NCBI GenBank assembly: GCA_013203365.1
Contig: JABMQG010000401.1
Location: 1 to 7,041 of the forward strand
DNA from: Planctomycetota bacterium
GTDB lineage: Bacteria; Planctomycetota; Phycisphaerae; SM23-33; FEN-1343
Direction: 5' to 3'
Length of the DNA: 7,041 bases
The notes below the pieces were generated by a model. That model had not been told where the DNA came from, made no database searches, and saw only the letters and a program-made list of their open reading frames with translations. Position numbers and translations under genes: made by a program. Positions 6,247-7,041 of the stretch are shown piece after piece; the first letter of the stretch is position 1; each line of letters starts with the position of its first letter.

Positions 6247-6301
6247 AGACTTCTATTAAGTCGACGCCATTTTACCCAGTTTGCCTACACCTTGGAGAGA
6301 C

Positions 6302-7041
6302 ATGATGCTTAAGCTTGCAACGCGATCTCTTCCGCCCCGCCATCGCTTATCTGCCCGCCGTGGCAGCGTGCTCTTGCTGACCATAATCTTCCTGTTACTG
6401 TTTACGGCGCTGGCGGTTGCGTTCAATGCGGCCTCGGACATGAACCTCCGGCAAGCTCACAACTATCAGAACGCGCAAAATGCACAGTTAGCCGCTGAGA
6501 GTGGACTGGGCTACCTGCTGAGTTTGCTTGCATATGTAACTGTCCCCGCCAGCGAGGCCGAGAGTGACCTGCTGCTTGCGGTGGCCAACGATCTGGCCAC
6601 GGAAATCGACGGCACGGCAAACGTGGGCGTCGGCGAGATAACACTGGCCAACGATACCATCTACATTCCTGGAATCCTATCAGGCCCCAACGGAAGGGCG
6701 TTTAACGCCGAAATAACCGAGGTGGGCGGCGGGCGTCTGCTTCTGACCGTTCGCGGCGGATGGCTTGGTGCTTCAAGAAAGGTGCAGATTCAATTGCAGC
6801 CCGAGATTACCAGTTCACCTGTGTTCGATTTCGGCATAGCTTCTCAGGGCAAGATTCTGCTTGGCGGTGACGGGTCCGTCTTAGGGGTCAACAACCCCGC
6901 AGAGGCGGGCATTCTGTCGGCCACCTATAGCAATCCTGAAGCGATCTTGGTTTCAGGCAGTTGCCAAATCGATGGCGACCTGTATACGTCCAATCCCGAC
7001 AGTTACGTAAAAGTAACGGGCAGTCCGACAGTCGGTGGGGA
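6302..7041 (+). CDS. PilX-like prepilin/pilus assembly protein, cut by the window edge
   Basis: The first 246 codons are open to the right edge with no stop; the C-terminus is outside the window. A basic N-terminus ends in A-R-R-G-S (18-22), followed by one hydrophobic helix (about 23-41) and an amphipathic stretch ending in A-A-E-S-G-L (64-69). This is the layout of PilX-type minor pilins and GspK-like pseudopilins, including absence of the usual Glu at +5 after the glycine. It is expected to be anchored in the inner membrane with the body outside the cytoplasm. Residues about 175-246 are glycine-rich short strands (GKILLGGDGSVLG, AILVSGSCQIDGDLYT, YVKVTGSPTVGG) suggesting a bactofilin-like beta-solenoid. 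GGAG (6294-6297) is 4 bases from ATG 6302 and 7 from ATG 6305, so the second ATG may be the true start. Family call is from pattern, without an alignment. Confidence 0.75.
   Translation, partial: MMLKLATRSLPPRHRLSARRGSVLLLTIIFLLLFTALAVAFNAASDMNLRQAHNYQNAQNAQLAAESGLGYLLSLLAYVTVPASEAESDLLLAVANDLATEIDGTANVGVGEITLANDTIYIPGILSGPNGRAFNAEITEVGGGRLLLTVRGGWLGASRKVQIQLQPEITSSPVFDFGIASQGKILLGGDGSVLGVNNPAEAGILSATYSNPEAILVSGSCQIDGDLYTSNPDSYVKVTGSPTVGG

Larger units (their letters stand above)
5783..6301. other. 519-base non-coding gap with clustered inverted repeats and an AT-rich half
   Basis: No convincing gene lies between the operon end and the pilin-like gene. The left half (to about 6020) is GC-balanced and holds several inverted repeats. 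Besides those listed separately there are GAATC/GATTC (5881-5885 with 5892-5896) and CGCATC/GATGCG (5981-5993, a dyad with one central base). The right half (about 6020-6270) is AT-rich, with A-tracts at 6065-6079, a small repeat CGTAAC (6141-6146) with GTTACG (6174-6179), and GACTT/AAGTC (6248-6262). No hairpin followed by a U-run ends the upstream operon here. A 38-codon frame starting at ATG 6038 has no ribosome site and is not called. Confidence 0.6.

Overview
The window looks like chromosomal DNA from a GC-rich bacterium of the PVC group, most likely a planctomycete (possibly Phycisphaerae). The basis is indirect: a Gfo/Idh/MocA oxidoreductase beside xylose-isomerase-like TIM-barrel proteins, a BNR-type sialidase-fold protein, and a PilX-like prepilin with a glycine-rich beta-solenoid body, a combination common in that phylum. 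No rRNA, tRNA, CRISPR array, insertion sequence or phage gene is visible.

Layout. From the left edge to about 1.4 kb lies one minus-strand gene for a cytoplasmic-looking sialidase-fold protein, with a strong terminator-like hairpin 120 bases past its stop. A divergent intergenic region (1327-1534) carries promoter candidates for both directions. The plus-strand gene that follows is a full-length MgtE magnesium transporter (1535-2896). A 126-base gap then holds a tandem 10-base repeat, a perfect CAACCGGTTG palindrome and a good sigma70-type promoter. Three co-directional genes follow (3023-5782): a Gfo/Idh/MocA dehydrogenase and two TIM-barrel sugar isomerase/epimerase-like proteins. They are spaced 13 and 59 bases apart and are probably one operon. 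A 519-base gap (5783-6301) contains several stable inverted repeats and then an AT-rich stretch. The right edge cuts a PilX-like pilus or secretion-associated protein gene that starts at 6302.

How the genes may work together. The three-gene cluster has the composition expected of a pathway that oxidises a sugar or cyclitol to a keto intermediate and then isomerises, epimerises or dehydrates it. The inositol set IolG plus IolE/IolI and the 3-keto-glycoside routes are known examples of this logic. Both TIM-barrel proteins keep a plausible Glu-Asp-His-Glu metal quartet, so both are probably active. The substrate cannot be read from sequence. The sialidase-fold gene may belong to the same carbohydrate theme but is transcribed separately. 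MgtE and the pilin-like gene appear functionally unrelated.

The parts that most deserve follow-up are the structured non-coding stretch around 5831-6013, where two neighbouring hairpins both present AGGAGA in 11-base loops, and the palindrome next to the operon promoter.
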